A stretch of DNA of 64,000 nt from Candidatus Binatus soli (lineage in GTDB: Bacteria; Desulfobacterota; Binatia; Binatales; Binataceae). The DNA lies in contig DLMJ01000016.1 in assembly GCA_002479255.1 (NCBI GenBank), forward strand, positions 71,448-135,447. Direction: 5' to 3'. The position numbers and the translations under genes are program-made. The first letter of the stretch is position 1. Each line of letters begins with the position of its first letter. This document shows, one piece after another, positions 1 to 7,700 of the stretch. The notes beneath the pieces were generated by a model. The model saw only the letters and a list, made by a program, of their open reading frames with translations, searched no databases and was not told the DNA's origin.

Positions 1-62
1 TGGCAAGGGTGATTGGTCAGCTGCGCGCGAGCACTCTCCGCTTCGACAGCGCGAGCAATCCC

Positions 63-1067
63 TCACGCCGCGTAATGCCGCACCATCCGCCACGAGTCTT
101 TGAGATTCTTGCCGAAATCAAGCGCCACTGTGCCTTCAAATCCCGAATGCAGCTTGCAGTCGCGGCAGCGGAAATCCTGTTTGGTCCGGTAGTACTCCCA
201 GTCCGTTGCCGCATGCATCTCGTTGAACGTCTTGTAGTGCCCGTTGGTTATCAGGTAGCAGGGCCCCTTCCATCCTCGCGGATTGCGCGTCACCGTCGTC
301 CACGGACTGCACTGCATGTCACGTTTGCCGATCAGGTAGTCCAGGTATATCGGCGTATTGATGATCTTGTAGTCGTCCGCCATGTCGCGGACTTTGAGGA
401 ACTTGGCCGGCATCTCCTCTTTCTTGAGATACTCCTCGCTGTTGCTCAGCACCTGGTAGTGATAGCCGGGGCTCAGCAGCATCCCATCGACGCCCAGGCT
501 CGTCAGGTACTTGATCATCCTTTCGAGTTCTTCAGCGGTGGTCTCGCGGAACACCGTCGTGTTGGTCTGCACCCGGTAGCCCTTCTGCTTCAGCATCTTG
601 AGCATCTTCACGACGGTGTCGAAATGCCCCTGCCTGTCGGTCACGCGATCGTTGGTCTCGCGCATCCCGTCCAGATGCAGGTTGAAGCTAAGGTAAGGAC
701 TCGGCGCCACCTGCTTCACGAATCGCTCCAGCAGGACCGCGTTGGTGCAGATCATGACGTGACGCTTCTGAGCCTCGATCAATCCCTGCGTCAGCGCCAC
801 GATATACTTGTACATCAGCGGCTCGCCGCCGCAGATCGACACGATCGGCGCGCCCGCTTCCTCGGCCGAATGCAGCGCCTCGTCCAGCGGCATCATGTCG
901 CGAATCGTGTCCTTGTACTCGACGATTCGCCCGCATCCGATGCATGCAAGGTTGCACGCATGCAGCGGCTCGAGCATCAGCACCAATGGAAAATACTTCT
1001 CCCCCGAACGCTTCTTCGCGCGTATGTAGCGGCCCAGATCGATCATTTGTCTAAGCGGAATGCGCAT
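63..1067 (-). CDS. hpnH: Adenosyl-hopene transferase HpnH (radical SAM)
   Basis: 334-residue radical SAM protein that is full length for HpnH. HpnH joins a 5'-deoxyadenosyl group to diploptene, the first step of making side-chain-extended (C35) hopanoids of the outer membrane. The cluster-binding motif is C38-x3-C42-x2-C45, preceded by the sequence MLEPLHACNL that is typical of this family; the C-terminal half carries further cysteines (CRDC, near the end). An AGGAG ribosome site lies about 10 bases before the ATG. It is the second gene of a minus-strand unit, 48 bp behind the tetR gene, so it is probably controlled by that regulator. Family assignment is firm; the regulatory link is inferred from position. 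Confidence 0.93.
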   Translation of the reverse strand: MRIPLRQMIDLGRYIRAKKRSGEKYFPLVLMLEPLHACNLACIGCGRIVEYKDTIRDMMPLDEALHSAEEAGAPIVSICGGEPLMYKYIVALTQGLIEAQKRHVMICTNAVLLERFVKQVAPSPYLSFNLHLDGMRETNDRVTDRQGHFDTVVKMLKMLKQKGYRVQTNTTVFRETTAEELERMIKYLTSLGVDGMLLSPGYHYQVLSNSEEYLKKEEMPAKFLKVRDMADDYKIINTPIYLDYLIGKRDMQCSPWTTVTRNPRGWKGPCYLITNGHYKTFNEMHAATDWEYYRTKQDFRCRDCKLHSGFEGTVALDFGKNLKDSWRMVRHYAA

Positions 1068-1115
1068 ACCCGTGCGTTCTCCTGGGATGTTGAAGAAAGT
1101 GAAAGAGTGAAAAAT

Positions 1116-1781
1116 TCAGGCGGCCGGCGCGCCGCCCCCCTCCGTTGAAGATGACCCCGGCGGTGCCCCGAACAGCCACTCGCCGACCATCGCTACCGCC
1201 CCCTCCGGATCGACGGCGTTTTCGCCCATGAACAAGTATTCGATCAGCAATCCGTTCAGCGCCGACAGCAGAAACGCCGCCGCCGATTCGGGCGCCGTCC
1301 GCCGCGTGCAGATGCCCTTTTGCTGCGCGCGCGCGATCAGTTCGACCAGCATCGCGCGATATCCGCTATACAGCTTGAGCACCTGGTCGTTGAGACTCTC
1401 GGACAGCCGCTCGTCGTGGAGCATCTGCGCCAGGAAAAAACGCACCGAGCTCGCGTTGTCGCGCACGAATGACAGGTAGGACTCCGCCAGCTTCTCAATC
1501 TGCGCGCGCTCGTCCATCGCCGCTTCTTCCGCAAAATCGATGAAGTACGGCTCCAGCAACCGGTTCAGCACCGCCACGAACAGCTCTTCCTTGGTCTTGA
1601 AATGCCAGAAAATCAGCGCCTTGCTGACCCGCGCCTCGCGCGCCACTTCCGACATCGACGTCTCATGGAATCCGCGATTTGCAAATAGCTGCATCGCCGC
1701 CTTCAGAATCTCGTCTCGCGAATCCTGCGACTGTGTGCGCGGCTCGGATGTGCCTAGCTGTTTGACCTGCAATGCGCCCAT
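1116..1781 (-). CDS. TetR/AcrR family transcriptional regulator
   Basis: 221 residues from the ATG at 1781, which has a GGGAAG ribosome site about 6 bases upstream. A longer frame up to 1895 exists but reads through the promoter and is less likely. The N-terminal TetR helix-turn-helix is clear (residues about 21-68, with IFWHFKTKEELF at its end), followed by a ligand-binding domain of usual length. It probably represses its own operon with hpnH: an operator-like 14-mer sits at 1808-1821, just upstream, and a near copy lies before the radical SAM gene at 7506. The effector ligand cannot be told from the sequence; a lipid or fatty acyl ligand would suit the context. Confidence 0.9.
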   Translation of the reverse strand: MGALQVKQLGTSEPRTQSQDSRDEILKAAMQLFANRGFHETSMSEVAREARVSKALIFWHFKTKEELFVAVLNRLLEPYFIDFAEEAAMDERAQIEKLAESYLSFVRDNASSVRFFLAQMLHDERLSESLNDQVLKLYSGYRAMLVELIARAQQKGICTRRTAPESAAAFLLSALNGLLIEYLFMGENAVDPEGAVAMVGEWLFGAPPGSSSTEGGGAPAA

Positions 1782-1807
1782 AGTGCTTCCCGTCTCGATA
1801 ATCCGCC

Positions 1808-1821
1808 TAACCTTTCGGTCA
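1808..1821. promoter_or_regulatory. Candidate TetR operator upstream of tetR-hpnH
   Basis: TAACCTTTCGGTCA, 27-40 bp upstream of the tetR start. It matches TAACCGGTCGGTCA at 7582-7595 in 12 of 14 positions, and the latter is an imperfect palindrome of TetR-operator type (TGACCGACCGGTTA on the other strand). Position between -10/-35 and the start suggests autorepression. Inferred from sequence only. Confidence 0.5.
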
Positions 1822-1934
1822 ATGGCAACTTTACCGTCACACTCCCGAAAGTCAAGAGAGACAGTCCGAGCGGTCAGGCGATCAGTTCGAGCCAAAATGC
1901 TCCCGGTGAGAGATTTCGCTCTAACTACCTGATT

Positions 1935-2972
1935 TTACGGGATATTTATCTCGATGCCGCTGTTGACAGATGATTGTCGCGCCGCATCGATTAGTGCCAG
2001 CGCGACGCGCGCCTCGGCCAAATTGCGCCTTGCAACAGCGACGGCCGAATTGGTTCCTTCGGAAACAGCTCGTTCGAACTCCTGCGCGACTCCGCCGAAC
2101 CACGCCGAATGGTACGAATCATCGGGGATATCATCCACCGACAGGTCTTCAGCCTTGCCCGACCGATCAGTCAGCCGGACCCGATCCCCCTCGATCTCGA
2201 TACACGCGCGCTCTCCATAGATGACCGCCGAAGTTCTGCGCACCGGCGCGCGCCACGACAGATGCGCACGCGCCACACGCCCCGCCCCAAACCCGACTCG
2301 CACGTCGGCCACGTCCTCAACGTCAACGCCCGCCGGCGATTCAAGCCGCGCCGAAACCGACACCGGCGACTCGCCGCCGAACATCCAATACATCAAGTAG
2401 AACACATGCCATCCGTGATCGATCAGAATCCCTCCGCCCGACGCCGCCGACGCGCGCCACTTGCCGCCGCTTCCGCCCGCGCCCGCAGGCTCTGTGCGCA
2501 GCCGGTCGATCGACATGAAGCGAATCTCGCCAAGCCGCCCTGCTTCGACAGCCCGGCGCGCGGCCGCATACGCAGGCGCGTATTTCCAATTGTGCACGCA
2601 CATCAGCACGCGCCGTTTTTCCGCGGCAATCGCGGCGAGTTCGTCGAAGTCGGCAAGCGTGAGCGCAAGCGGCTTTTCGACCAGCACGTGCGCGCCCGCT
2701 CTAAGCGCCGCGCGTGCGGCCTCATGATGCATCCCCGGGGGACTGGCGACATCGACAAAGTAGGGAGCCTCACCGTCGAGCATCAGCTCGAGGTCGTCGT
2801 ACACCCGAACATTCTTGATCAGCCGAATCGCCTCGTGGCGGCGCTCCGCGATTGGATCGTGGATCGCGCCGATGGCGATATTTTCGCGCGTGCGCCATCC
2901 GGGGAGATGCGCACGCGCAACGACCTCGCCGAATCCTGAGATCGCACCCCGGATTTTGGATCGAATCGCCAC
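1935..2972 (-). CDS. Gfo/Idh/MocA family NAD(P)-dependent oxidoreductase
   Basis: 345 residues, the usual family length. The N-terminal Rossmann fold shows GFGEVVARAHLPG (residues 13-25) and the family's catalytic-type EKP motif at residues 99-101 (VLVEKPLALT). The C-terminal half is the beta-sheet substrate domain. Members oxidise or reduce sugars, inositols, biliverdin or related substrates; the substrate here is unknown. It is upstream of tetR on the same strand but separated by a promoter-sized gap with the operator, so it is probably a separate transcript. Confidence 0.88.
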   Translation of the reverse strand: MAIRSKIRGAISGFGEVVARAHLPGWRTRENIAIGAIHDPIAERRHEAIRLIKNVRVYDDLELMLDGEAPYFVDVASPPGMHHEAARAALRAGAHVLVEKPLALTLADFDELAAIAAEKRRVLMCVHNWKYAPAYAAARRAVEAGRLGEIRFMSIDRLRTEPAGAGGSGGKWRASAASGGGILIDHGWHVFYLMYWMFGGESPVSVSARLESPAGVDVEDVADVRVGFGAGRVARAHLSWRAPVRRTSAVIYGERACIEIEGDRVRLTDRSGKAEDLSVDDIPDDSYHSAWFGGVAQEFERAVSEGTNSAVAVARRNLAEARVALALIDAARQSSVNSGIEINIP

Positions 2973-3216
2973 CGCGGCGATCAGTTTTAGCTAAACCGAT
3001 ATCTGGGGCAACCTCCGTCTTACGCCTCCCCCCTGCCCCGCAGCCGCAATCCGGCGGTGCAGTCGAAATTCGGCATCATATCCGCCGCACTTGCGCCTGA
3101 TTCACCCACCAATTCGCGCGTATCCCCGATGGCAACGCTCTTGCTCCTTCTTGCATGAAGGCTCGACGCCGAACTTTCGGGCGTCGCGGCCGACAACAGG
3201 GAGGACAGGGCCGATC

Positions 3217-3456
3217 ATGTTCGCATGGATTCTAATCGGACTCATTTCGGGATGGCTGGCCGGGAAGATTCTCAACGGCGACGGCTACGGCATGATGGCT
3301 GATATAGCGCTCGGCCTGCTTGGCGGAGTGATCGGAGGAATGATTTTCGCGGTGCTCGGCGTGCAGGCGCATAACTTTGTCGGCGCGATCCTGATGTCCA
3401 CGGCCGGCGCCACCGCGCTGGTAATCGCGACGCGAATCATCCGCGACGAGATCTGA
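3217..3456 (+). CDS. GlsB/YeaQ/YmgE family small membrane protein
   Basis: 79 residues from the ATG at 3217, which has a GGGAGGACAGG ribosome site 10-20 bases upstream; the frame is open further upstream but those codons look non-coding. The protein is nearly all membrane-embedded, with glycine-rich helices (LIGLISGWLAGKIL, then ALGLLGGVIGGMIFAVLG) that are the hallmark of the transglycosylase-associated YeaQ family. E. coli relatives are induced by acid or stationary-phase stress; the biochemical role is not known. It stands alone between genes on the other strand. Confidence 0.85.
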   Translation: MFAWILIGLISGWLAGKILNGDGYGMMADIALGLLGGVIGGMIFAVLGVQAHNFVGAILMSTAGATALVIATRIIRDEI

Positions 3457-3498
3457 GCAGGCGCCTGCCCCTGCACCCATCGCCCTGCCGCTTAAAAT

Positions 3499-3819
3499 TC
3501 AGAACTCCACGGGATGCCCGAGCTGCTCGGATATCGCCTCTGCCAGACGTGGAAACAACTCGTGGCCGTCCTTGTCGTCGAGCCACAGACCGCGCACAGC
3601 GTCCCAACTGTAATGGAATCCGTGCGAGCCGGCGGCGAGCCACATCTGCTTCATCTGCGATTGCCTCGACAGGATAAACTTCGCGCCGCCCGTGAACTCA
3701 ATCGTCACGACGCCGTCGGCCGTCGTGTAGTCCACTTCGTCCGGGTCGAGGTCCTCGAGCCATTTCGCGACTTTGGTCAAGGCGATATCGGACCGCTCCC
3801 GAAATTCGTTATCGTCCAT
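3499..3819 (-). CDS. cyaY: Iron donor protein CyaY (frataxin homologue)
   Basis: 106 residues from the ATG at 3819, the normal size for bacterial frataxin. It has the acidic N-terminal helix (EFRERSDIALTKVAKWLEDLDPDEVDY) that binds iron, followed by the beta-sheet with GVVTIEF, KFILSRQ and the conserved LWLAAGSHGFHY-type stretch (here MWLAAGSHGFHYSWD). CyaY modulates iron delivery to, and the rate of, Fe-S cluster assembly on IscU/IscS. No isc genes are in the window. A palindromic repeat element begins about 55 bp upstream of the start. Confidence 0.88.
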   Translation of the reverse strand: MDDNEFRERSDIALTKVAKWLEDLDPDEVDYTTADGVVTIEFTGGAKFILSRQSQMKQMWLAAGSHGFHYSWDAVRGLWLDDKDGHELFPRLAEAISEQLGHPVEF

Positions 3820-3874
3820 GCCCCCGATTGTATCAAACCGCCAACCCAACGTACCCACTATCTCTCGCCTGCTC

Positions 3875-3969
3875 TTAACATTGGGTGCAGTGCCCGCGCG
3901 CGACAACGGAGCGCGGCCTTAATACTGGGTGCAGGGCTCAGCCCTGCGGTGCAAGGGTCACCCCTGCCG
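3875..3969. repeat. Dispersed palindromic repeat, family A, copy 1 (compound)
   Basis: Compound element between cyaY and the DUF507 gene: TTAACATTGGGTGCAG at 3875-3890, GCGCGACAACGGAGCGCGG at about 3898-3916, then CTTAATACTGGGTGCAG leading into the 17-bp palindrome GCAGGGCTCAGCCCTGC at 3931-3947 and a partial AGGGTCACCCCTGC. The same blocks recur near 4.6, 18.6, 48.6, 50.9 and 54.4 kb. Confidence 0.8.
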
Positions 3970-4242
3970 CTGGGGGCCCTTCTTGCGCATCTCTTCGTCG
4001 CGGTAGCGCTTGTAGAGGATGCTCCATTCGTTGGAACCCTCGACGATGCCGCGTTTGATCGAATTGATCTTGCGCCTCACGATCGCATCGATCTCGTCGC
4101 CCTGCTCGTTGAACTGTGCGACGATTTCGCGCGCCTGACGTAGCGCGAGCGGAAAGTTCGCGATCTCGGCCAGGCCCTCGTCGCGCAATTTTGCCAGCGA
4201 CTCGCGCGCCAGGAACAGCACTCGTGCTTCGGTGAGCTTCAT
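3958..4242 (-). CDS. DUF507 family protein (copy 2 of a pair)
   Basis: 94 residues, charged and predicted largely helical (KLTEARVLFLARESLAKLRDEGLAEIANFP), matching the DUF507 family of delta-proteobacteria and Nitrospirae-like bacteria. Function is unknown. The second DUF507 gene lies 26 bp upstream on the same strand (4269-4538), so the two are almost certainly co-transcribed and may form a heteromer. The last codons, including stop, run into the repeat element ending at about 3969. Confidence 0.8.
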   Translation of the reverse strand: MKLTEARVLFLARESLAKLRDEGLAEIANFPLALRQAREIVAQFNEQGDEIDAIVRRKINSIKRGIVEGSNEWSILYKRYRDEEMRKKGPQRQG

Positions 4243-4268
4243 GAAGACTTACTCTGCGGGTATGTCGC

Positions 4269-4538
4269 CTAGAGCGTGAAGTTCTTCTTCTCGGCCAACC
4301 GCTGGCGAATCAAATTGCGCAGCCGCGTTACGTCCAGGCGCGTATCGCGGCGCGCCTCCGCCTCCGCCATCTTGTCGGCCTCTTCGTCGATCTGCGCTTC
4401 GGTCTCGAAATTCGCCGACATCAGCTCGACCACGCACGCCACCAGTTCCTTGACGTCGCCCTTGGGCTTGATCATGCCGCGATCGATAAGCCCCTGCACG
4501 AGATGAGTCGCCAGCGCGTCGATCTGAGTCTCCCGCAT
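4269..4538 (-). CDS. DUF507 family protein (copy 1 of a pair)
   Basis: 89 residues starting MRETQIDALATHLVQGL; an ATG two codons earlier (4544) is an equal alternative and no strong ribosome site separates them. The frame stays open back to 4823 but that part encodes repeat-element sequence (family A copy at 4619-4664) and antisense of the next gene, so it was left out. The sequence pattern (VELMSANFETEAQIDEEADKMAEAEA, then RLRNLIRQRLAEKKNFTL) is DUF507. It lies just before the paralogue at 3958-4242. Role unknown. Confidence 0.8.
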   Translation of the reverse strand: MRETQIDALATHLVQGLIDRGMIKPKGDVKELVACVVELMSANFETEAQIDEEADKMAEAEARRDTRLDVTRLRNLIRQRLAEKKNFTL

Positions 4539-4618
4539 CGCCATACGATCACAGCTTGACCGGATCGCGTGCGTCTTGTCAAAAGCACTGCTGGTAGCTA
4601 CTGCCGCGGGCGCGCGGT

Positions 4619-4664
4619 CTCTTAATACTGGCCAGCCGTGCCAACGGCCAGGGGTCACCCCTGC
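4619..4664. repeat. Dispersed palindromic repeat, family A, copy 2
   Basis: CTCTTAATACTGGCCAGCC followed by CCAACGGC and the palindrome CAGGGGTCACCCCTG at 4649-4663, in the gap between the DUF1499 gene and the DUF507 pair. Same order of blocks as the copy at 48.6 kb. Confidence 0.8.
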
Positions 4665-4677
4665 GCGCGCGTGCGCG

Positions 4678-5472
4678 TTAGCGCGGCTTCTTGGCGTTCT
4701 CCCGGTCCTGCTCTTCCTTGTAGACCTCATCCATCTTCGGCTCGAGCGCCTCGTAAAATTCCTTGATATGCCCAATGTTGGCGCCGAGGTCACCGGGGAA
4801 GTAGCGCAGCATCGAGGTCGCATCGGGGCGCGCCAAGCCGGAGCGCGAGCACACGTCGATCACGCCTGATGGTTGCACCGTGATCCTCACGTCGTCCTCG
4901 AATTTGAAGATTTGCGTCGTGTAGATGCAATCGATGGTGAAGTTGCGGGGATCCGCCTTGACGATTTTCCATCCACCGAGCGAGTTGATCGTGTCCTGCG
5001 AGAGCTGGAACAGTTTCTGGCGCGGGATTCCCGGATATGAGCGGCGAATCAATTCCGGAAAGACATCGTCGAACGGCGCCGGCGTCGCGATCGGCAGCGC
5101 GGTTCGGCCCCCATGAGCTTTGCCGAAGACTTCTTCTTTTGCGACGCGCTTGCGCGGCGCGGTCTCGGCAGGAGTCCCTGGCTGGGGCTGATTGCCCATC
5201 TGGCAAATCACCGAGCCGGAACCTGACTGGCTGGCGGCCGCGGAGTTCATCGTGACGAACCGGACCACGCGCTGCGCGGCACCGGGTCTTTCGAAAATCG
5301 TCTCGTCGTTCATGATCATCGCGATGCCCATGACGGCGATCGCCACAGGTATGAAAAAGGTCGCGAGGCGGACAAGCAGCCGGAAGATGTGTGGGACGAA
5401 GATCAGTACCGCGATGGCGACCAAGGCGGCGACGATGACGGTCGGCGTGATCACGACGGAATCCCCGGGCAA
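4678..5472 (-). CDS. Membrane-anchored DUF1499 domain protein
   Basis: 264 residues. Two hydrophobic segments near the N-terminus (about residues 8-26 and 30-55) are followed by a proline-rich linker and a C-terminal DUF1499 domain (YPGIPRQKLFQ, TIDCIYTTQIFKFEDDVRITV, then the signature VCSRSGLARPDATSMLRYFPGDLGANIGHI, cut here for length). The family has no proven biochemical role. It is followed on the same strand by a repeat and the DUF507 pair. Start is GTG/ATG-ambiguous only within a few residues. Confidence 0.8.
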   Translation of the reverse strand: MPGDSVVITPTVIVAALVAIAVLIFVPHIFRLLVRLATFFIPVAIAVMGIAMIMNDETIFERPGAAQRVVRFVTMNSAAASQSGSGSVICQMGNQPQPGTPAETAPRKRVAKEEVFGKAHGGRTALPIATPAPFDDVFPELIRRSYPGIPRQKLFQLSQDTINSLGGWKIVKADPRNFTIDCIYTTQIFKFEDDVRITVQPSGVIDVCSRSGLARPDATSMLRYFPGDLGANIGHIKEFYEALEPKMDEVYKEEQDRENAKKPR

Positions 5473-5539
5473 TCCCTAGCCCTTTATACGGCTTCGGCGC
5501 AAGCCTGGCGCGGATAATTCTGAGGCGATGCGGATGTTA

Positions 5540-5569
5540 GCGCCCGATAGCGCCCGATAGCACCCGAAA
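5540..5569. repeat. Short tandem repeat (GCGCCCGATA units)
   Basis: Two exact and one degenerate 10-bp units, GCGCCCGATA GCGCCCGATA GCACCCGA, in the gap between the radical SAM gene and the DUF1499 gene. Seen directly; no function inferred. Confidence 0.7.
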
Positions 5570-5574
5570 AGCAC

Positions 5575-5605
5575 ACCGGCGCGATCCCGATCGGATCGCG
5601 CCGGT
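5575..5605 (-). terminator. Candidate hairpin terminator after radical SAM gene
   Basis: Perfect 13-bp stem (ACCGGCGCGATCC paired with GGATCGCGCCGGT) with a 5-base loop, 30 bp beyond the stop of the minus-strand radical SAM gene. The T-run on the minus strand is short (TTTT, 5 bases after the stem), so intrinsic termination is likely but weak. Confidence 0.55.
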
Positions 5606-5634
5606 CTTCTGTCAGGTCGTTAAATTGGCGTCGC

Positions 5635-7506
5635 TTACGCCGGAGCCCCGGCGAATCCCTCGCCGGCGTCGCCGCGCAAAATCGCGCCGAAGCGCTTCCC
5701 GCCGAGGTAGAAGCGGCGCGCCTCATCGTCGGTGACTGCCACACGGCGGACGTCGCGGCGCCGAATCGGCCATATCCCGCCGACCATCGGATGCCGCCCC
5801 TGGCGATGGCTGAAGAAATAATAGGTGAACTGACGGAGCACCGAGCAGCGCGCTTCCGCATTGAGTCCGCGGCCGGCGCATACGGTGAAAATGCTGTGAA
5901 GAAAGCGCGGGATCGAGTAGAAGCCCATGTAAGCGTCGCGGTACGCGCCGAGCCAGCTTTCCTTGTCCATCTTGTCGTGCTTGAGCGTGACGTGCTGCGA
6001 GTCGAGCTGGTTGAAGTCCCAGTCGATGATGGCGCCTTCCCTGGTGAAGCGCGCCTGATCTTCAGTGCCCGGCAGCGGAGTCATGATAAAGAACGACACA
6101 AGGTCGAAGCCGATCTTTTTCAGAGTTGCCACCGCCACGCGCCCGCAATCGGGACCGTCGAACGGGAATCCCAGCATGTAGCCGGCGTGCACCGACACAC
6201 CGACTTTGTGCCAGTTCTCGACGACGCGACGATACTTGTCGATCACGTGCGCGCGTGCCGCTTCCAGCTTCCACTTGTGCTGGCGGTCGTCGGTATTCTG
6301 GTACTTGGTCGCAAAGTTCAGGTTGTCGGGATTGAGCGACTCGATTCCGACGAACGCCTGGTAGCATCCCGCGGCTGCGGCCAGTTCGGTGAAACGTTTG
6401 CTGCGCCGATGCTTGGCGGTCTCGGTCTCGCCGTCGGCGACATTTGCGTAGCATGACGCATCGACGTCCACCTGCATCATGAAGGAGAGCTTGGGATACT
6501 CCTTCTTCACGTCAATCAGGCCGCTGAGAATCTCTTCCCATCGCGGCGAGCGGAAAAAGTCGTCATCGACCAGGAACAGCGACTCGATGCCGTGATTGCG
6601 GCATGCGTCGCGCACCCAGCTTACGACGGCGTCGGGCTCGCGCGAGCGCATCGTGCGGCCCATCACGTTTTTCACGCTGCAATACGAGCAGGTAAAAGGG
6701 CACCCGCGCGAAGTGTCGAGCGTGGTCATCGTATCGTTGAAAAATCGCGTCAGATAACGATCGTCGAGCATCGGCAACAGCGACTCCGTCATTAGCGGAA
6801 CGGTGATGTCGTCCTGGCCGGTCTTGGCGCGAATTCCCTCCGTGACCGAGTAACTCTTGCGCAACTCGCCGCGCAGGAAGTCCTCGACGATAACGCCCCA
6901 AATGTTTTCGGCCTCGCCGACGACGGTCGTGATGCCGCATTCGTTGAGGAACTTGCACGAATCCGGAAAGCCGCTGACATGGAAGCCGCCCATCATCGTG
7001 GGCAAGCCTTCGGCGACGAACTGAAGCGCGAGGTCGCGCCCGCGCGGATACTGATTCGATTGCACACCGGCCAGCCCGATCAGCAACTCGACCCCATCTT
7101 CGTGCGCCTTTTCCTTTATCGCCTTGATTGTCTCAGGGCTGACTACACCGTCGCAGATTTCGTCCCAAATTACCGTCTCGAGGCGGACGTTTCGCTCGAC
7201 CGCGTAACGCTTGTTGAACGCCTCGTTGAGCGCCGTCAGCACCGTCAAAGTGTTGTTGGGCTGAACCCCGTAACGGAAATATTGGACGAAGCCCTCCTCG
7301 TCGTAGCGCGAGGGTTTGATGAAATAGACGCGAATCGTGCGGCAAGGCTCCGGCTTTATCGCCGCATCGGCGGTCGCGCCCTTGCGTGCGGTCAACTGAA
7401 GCGTGGCGGCCGGACGATCACCGCCATAACGATTCGTCCCCAACAGCCAATAGAGGACACCTGCCGCGAAAACCAGAAATCCGCCTAATAATATAAGAAA
7501 TACCAT
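5635..7506 (-). CDS. Cobalamin-binding radical SAM protein, membrane-anchored
   Basis: 623 residues. Order of parts: one N-terminal membrane helix (residues about 3-22), a cobalamin-binding-type Rossmann domain (about 58-215, with GLPTMMGGFHVSGFPD), a radical SAM barrel with C269-x3-C273-x2-C276 (RGCPFTCSYC), and a C-terminal extension of about 130 residues. This is class B radical SAM architecture, seen in methylases such as HpnP and HpnR that methylate hopanoids, and in BchE-like enzymes. A hopanoid substrate is suggested only by the operator it seems to share with tetR-hpnH. The classical DxHxxG cobalamin motif is not evident, which is common in this class. Exact reaction unknown. Confidence 0.82.
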   Translation of the reverse strand: MVFLILLGGFLVFAAGVLYWLLGTNRYGGDRPAATLQLTARKGATADAAIKPEPCRTIRVYFIKPSRYDEEGFVQYFRYGVQPNNTLTVLTALNEAFNKRYAVERNVRLETVIWDEICDGVVSPETIKAIKEKAHEDGVELLIGLAGVQSNQYPRGRDLALQFVAEGLPTMMGGFHVSGFPDSCKFLNECGITTVVGEAENIWGVIVEDFLRGELRKSYSVTEGIRAKTGQDDITVPLMTESLLPMLDDRYLTRFFNDTMTTLDTSRGCPFTCSYCSVKNVMGRTMRSREPDAVVSWVRDACRNHGIESLFLVDDDFFRSPRWEEILSGLIDVKKEYPKLSFMMQVDVDASCYANVADGETETAKHRRSKRFTELAAAAGCYQAFVGIESLNPDNLNFATKYQNTDDRQHKWKLEAARAHVIDKYRRVVENWHKVGVSVHAGYMLGFPFDGPDCGRVAVATLKKIGFDLVSFFIMTPLPGTEDQARFTREGAIIDWDFNQLDSQHVTLKHDKMDKESWLGAYRDAYMGFYSIPRFLHSIFTVCAGRGLNAEARCSVLRQFTYYFFSHRQGRHPMVGGIWPIRRRDVRRVAVTDDEARRFYLGGKRFGAILRGDAGEGFAGAPA

Positions 7507-7581
7507 AGATCCTCTACTTTTTTTCCTACCCCAGCATACCCACCCTGCGCATCATACCCGAACGCGGGCCCTGACGGTATC

Positions 7582-7595
7582 TAACCGGTCGGTCA
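7582..7595. promoter_or_regulatory. Candidate TetR operator upstream of radical SAM gene
   Basis: TAACCGGTCGGTCA (reverse strand TGACCGACCGGTTA), an imperfect palindrome 76-89 bp upstream of the radical SAM start. It matches the site before tetR-hpnH in 12 of 14 positions, which predicts the TetR at 1116-1781 as common regulator. Confidence 0.5.
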
Positions 7596-7700
7596 GAGAG
7601 AGTAAATAAATCCCGACCAAAAATGTCAACAATTCATTGAAACACATTAATAGCGCCAAAGTCGAGTGAATTTATCGTGACAATTCTGGAAAGAGGGTAA

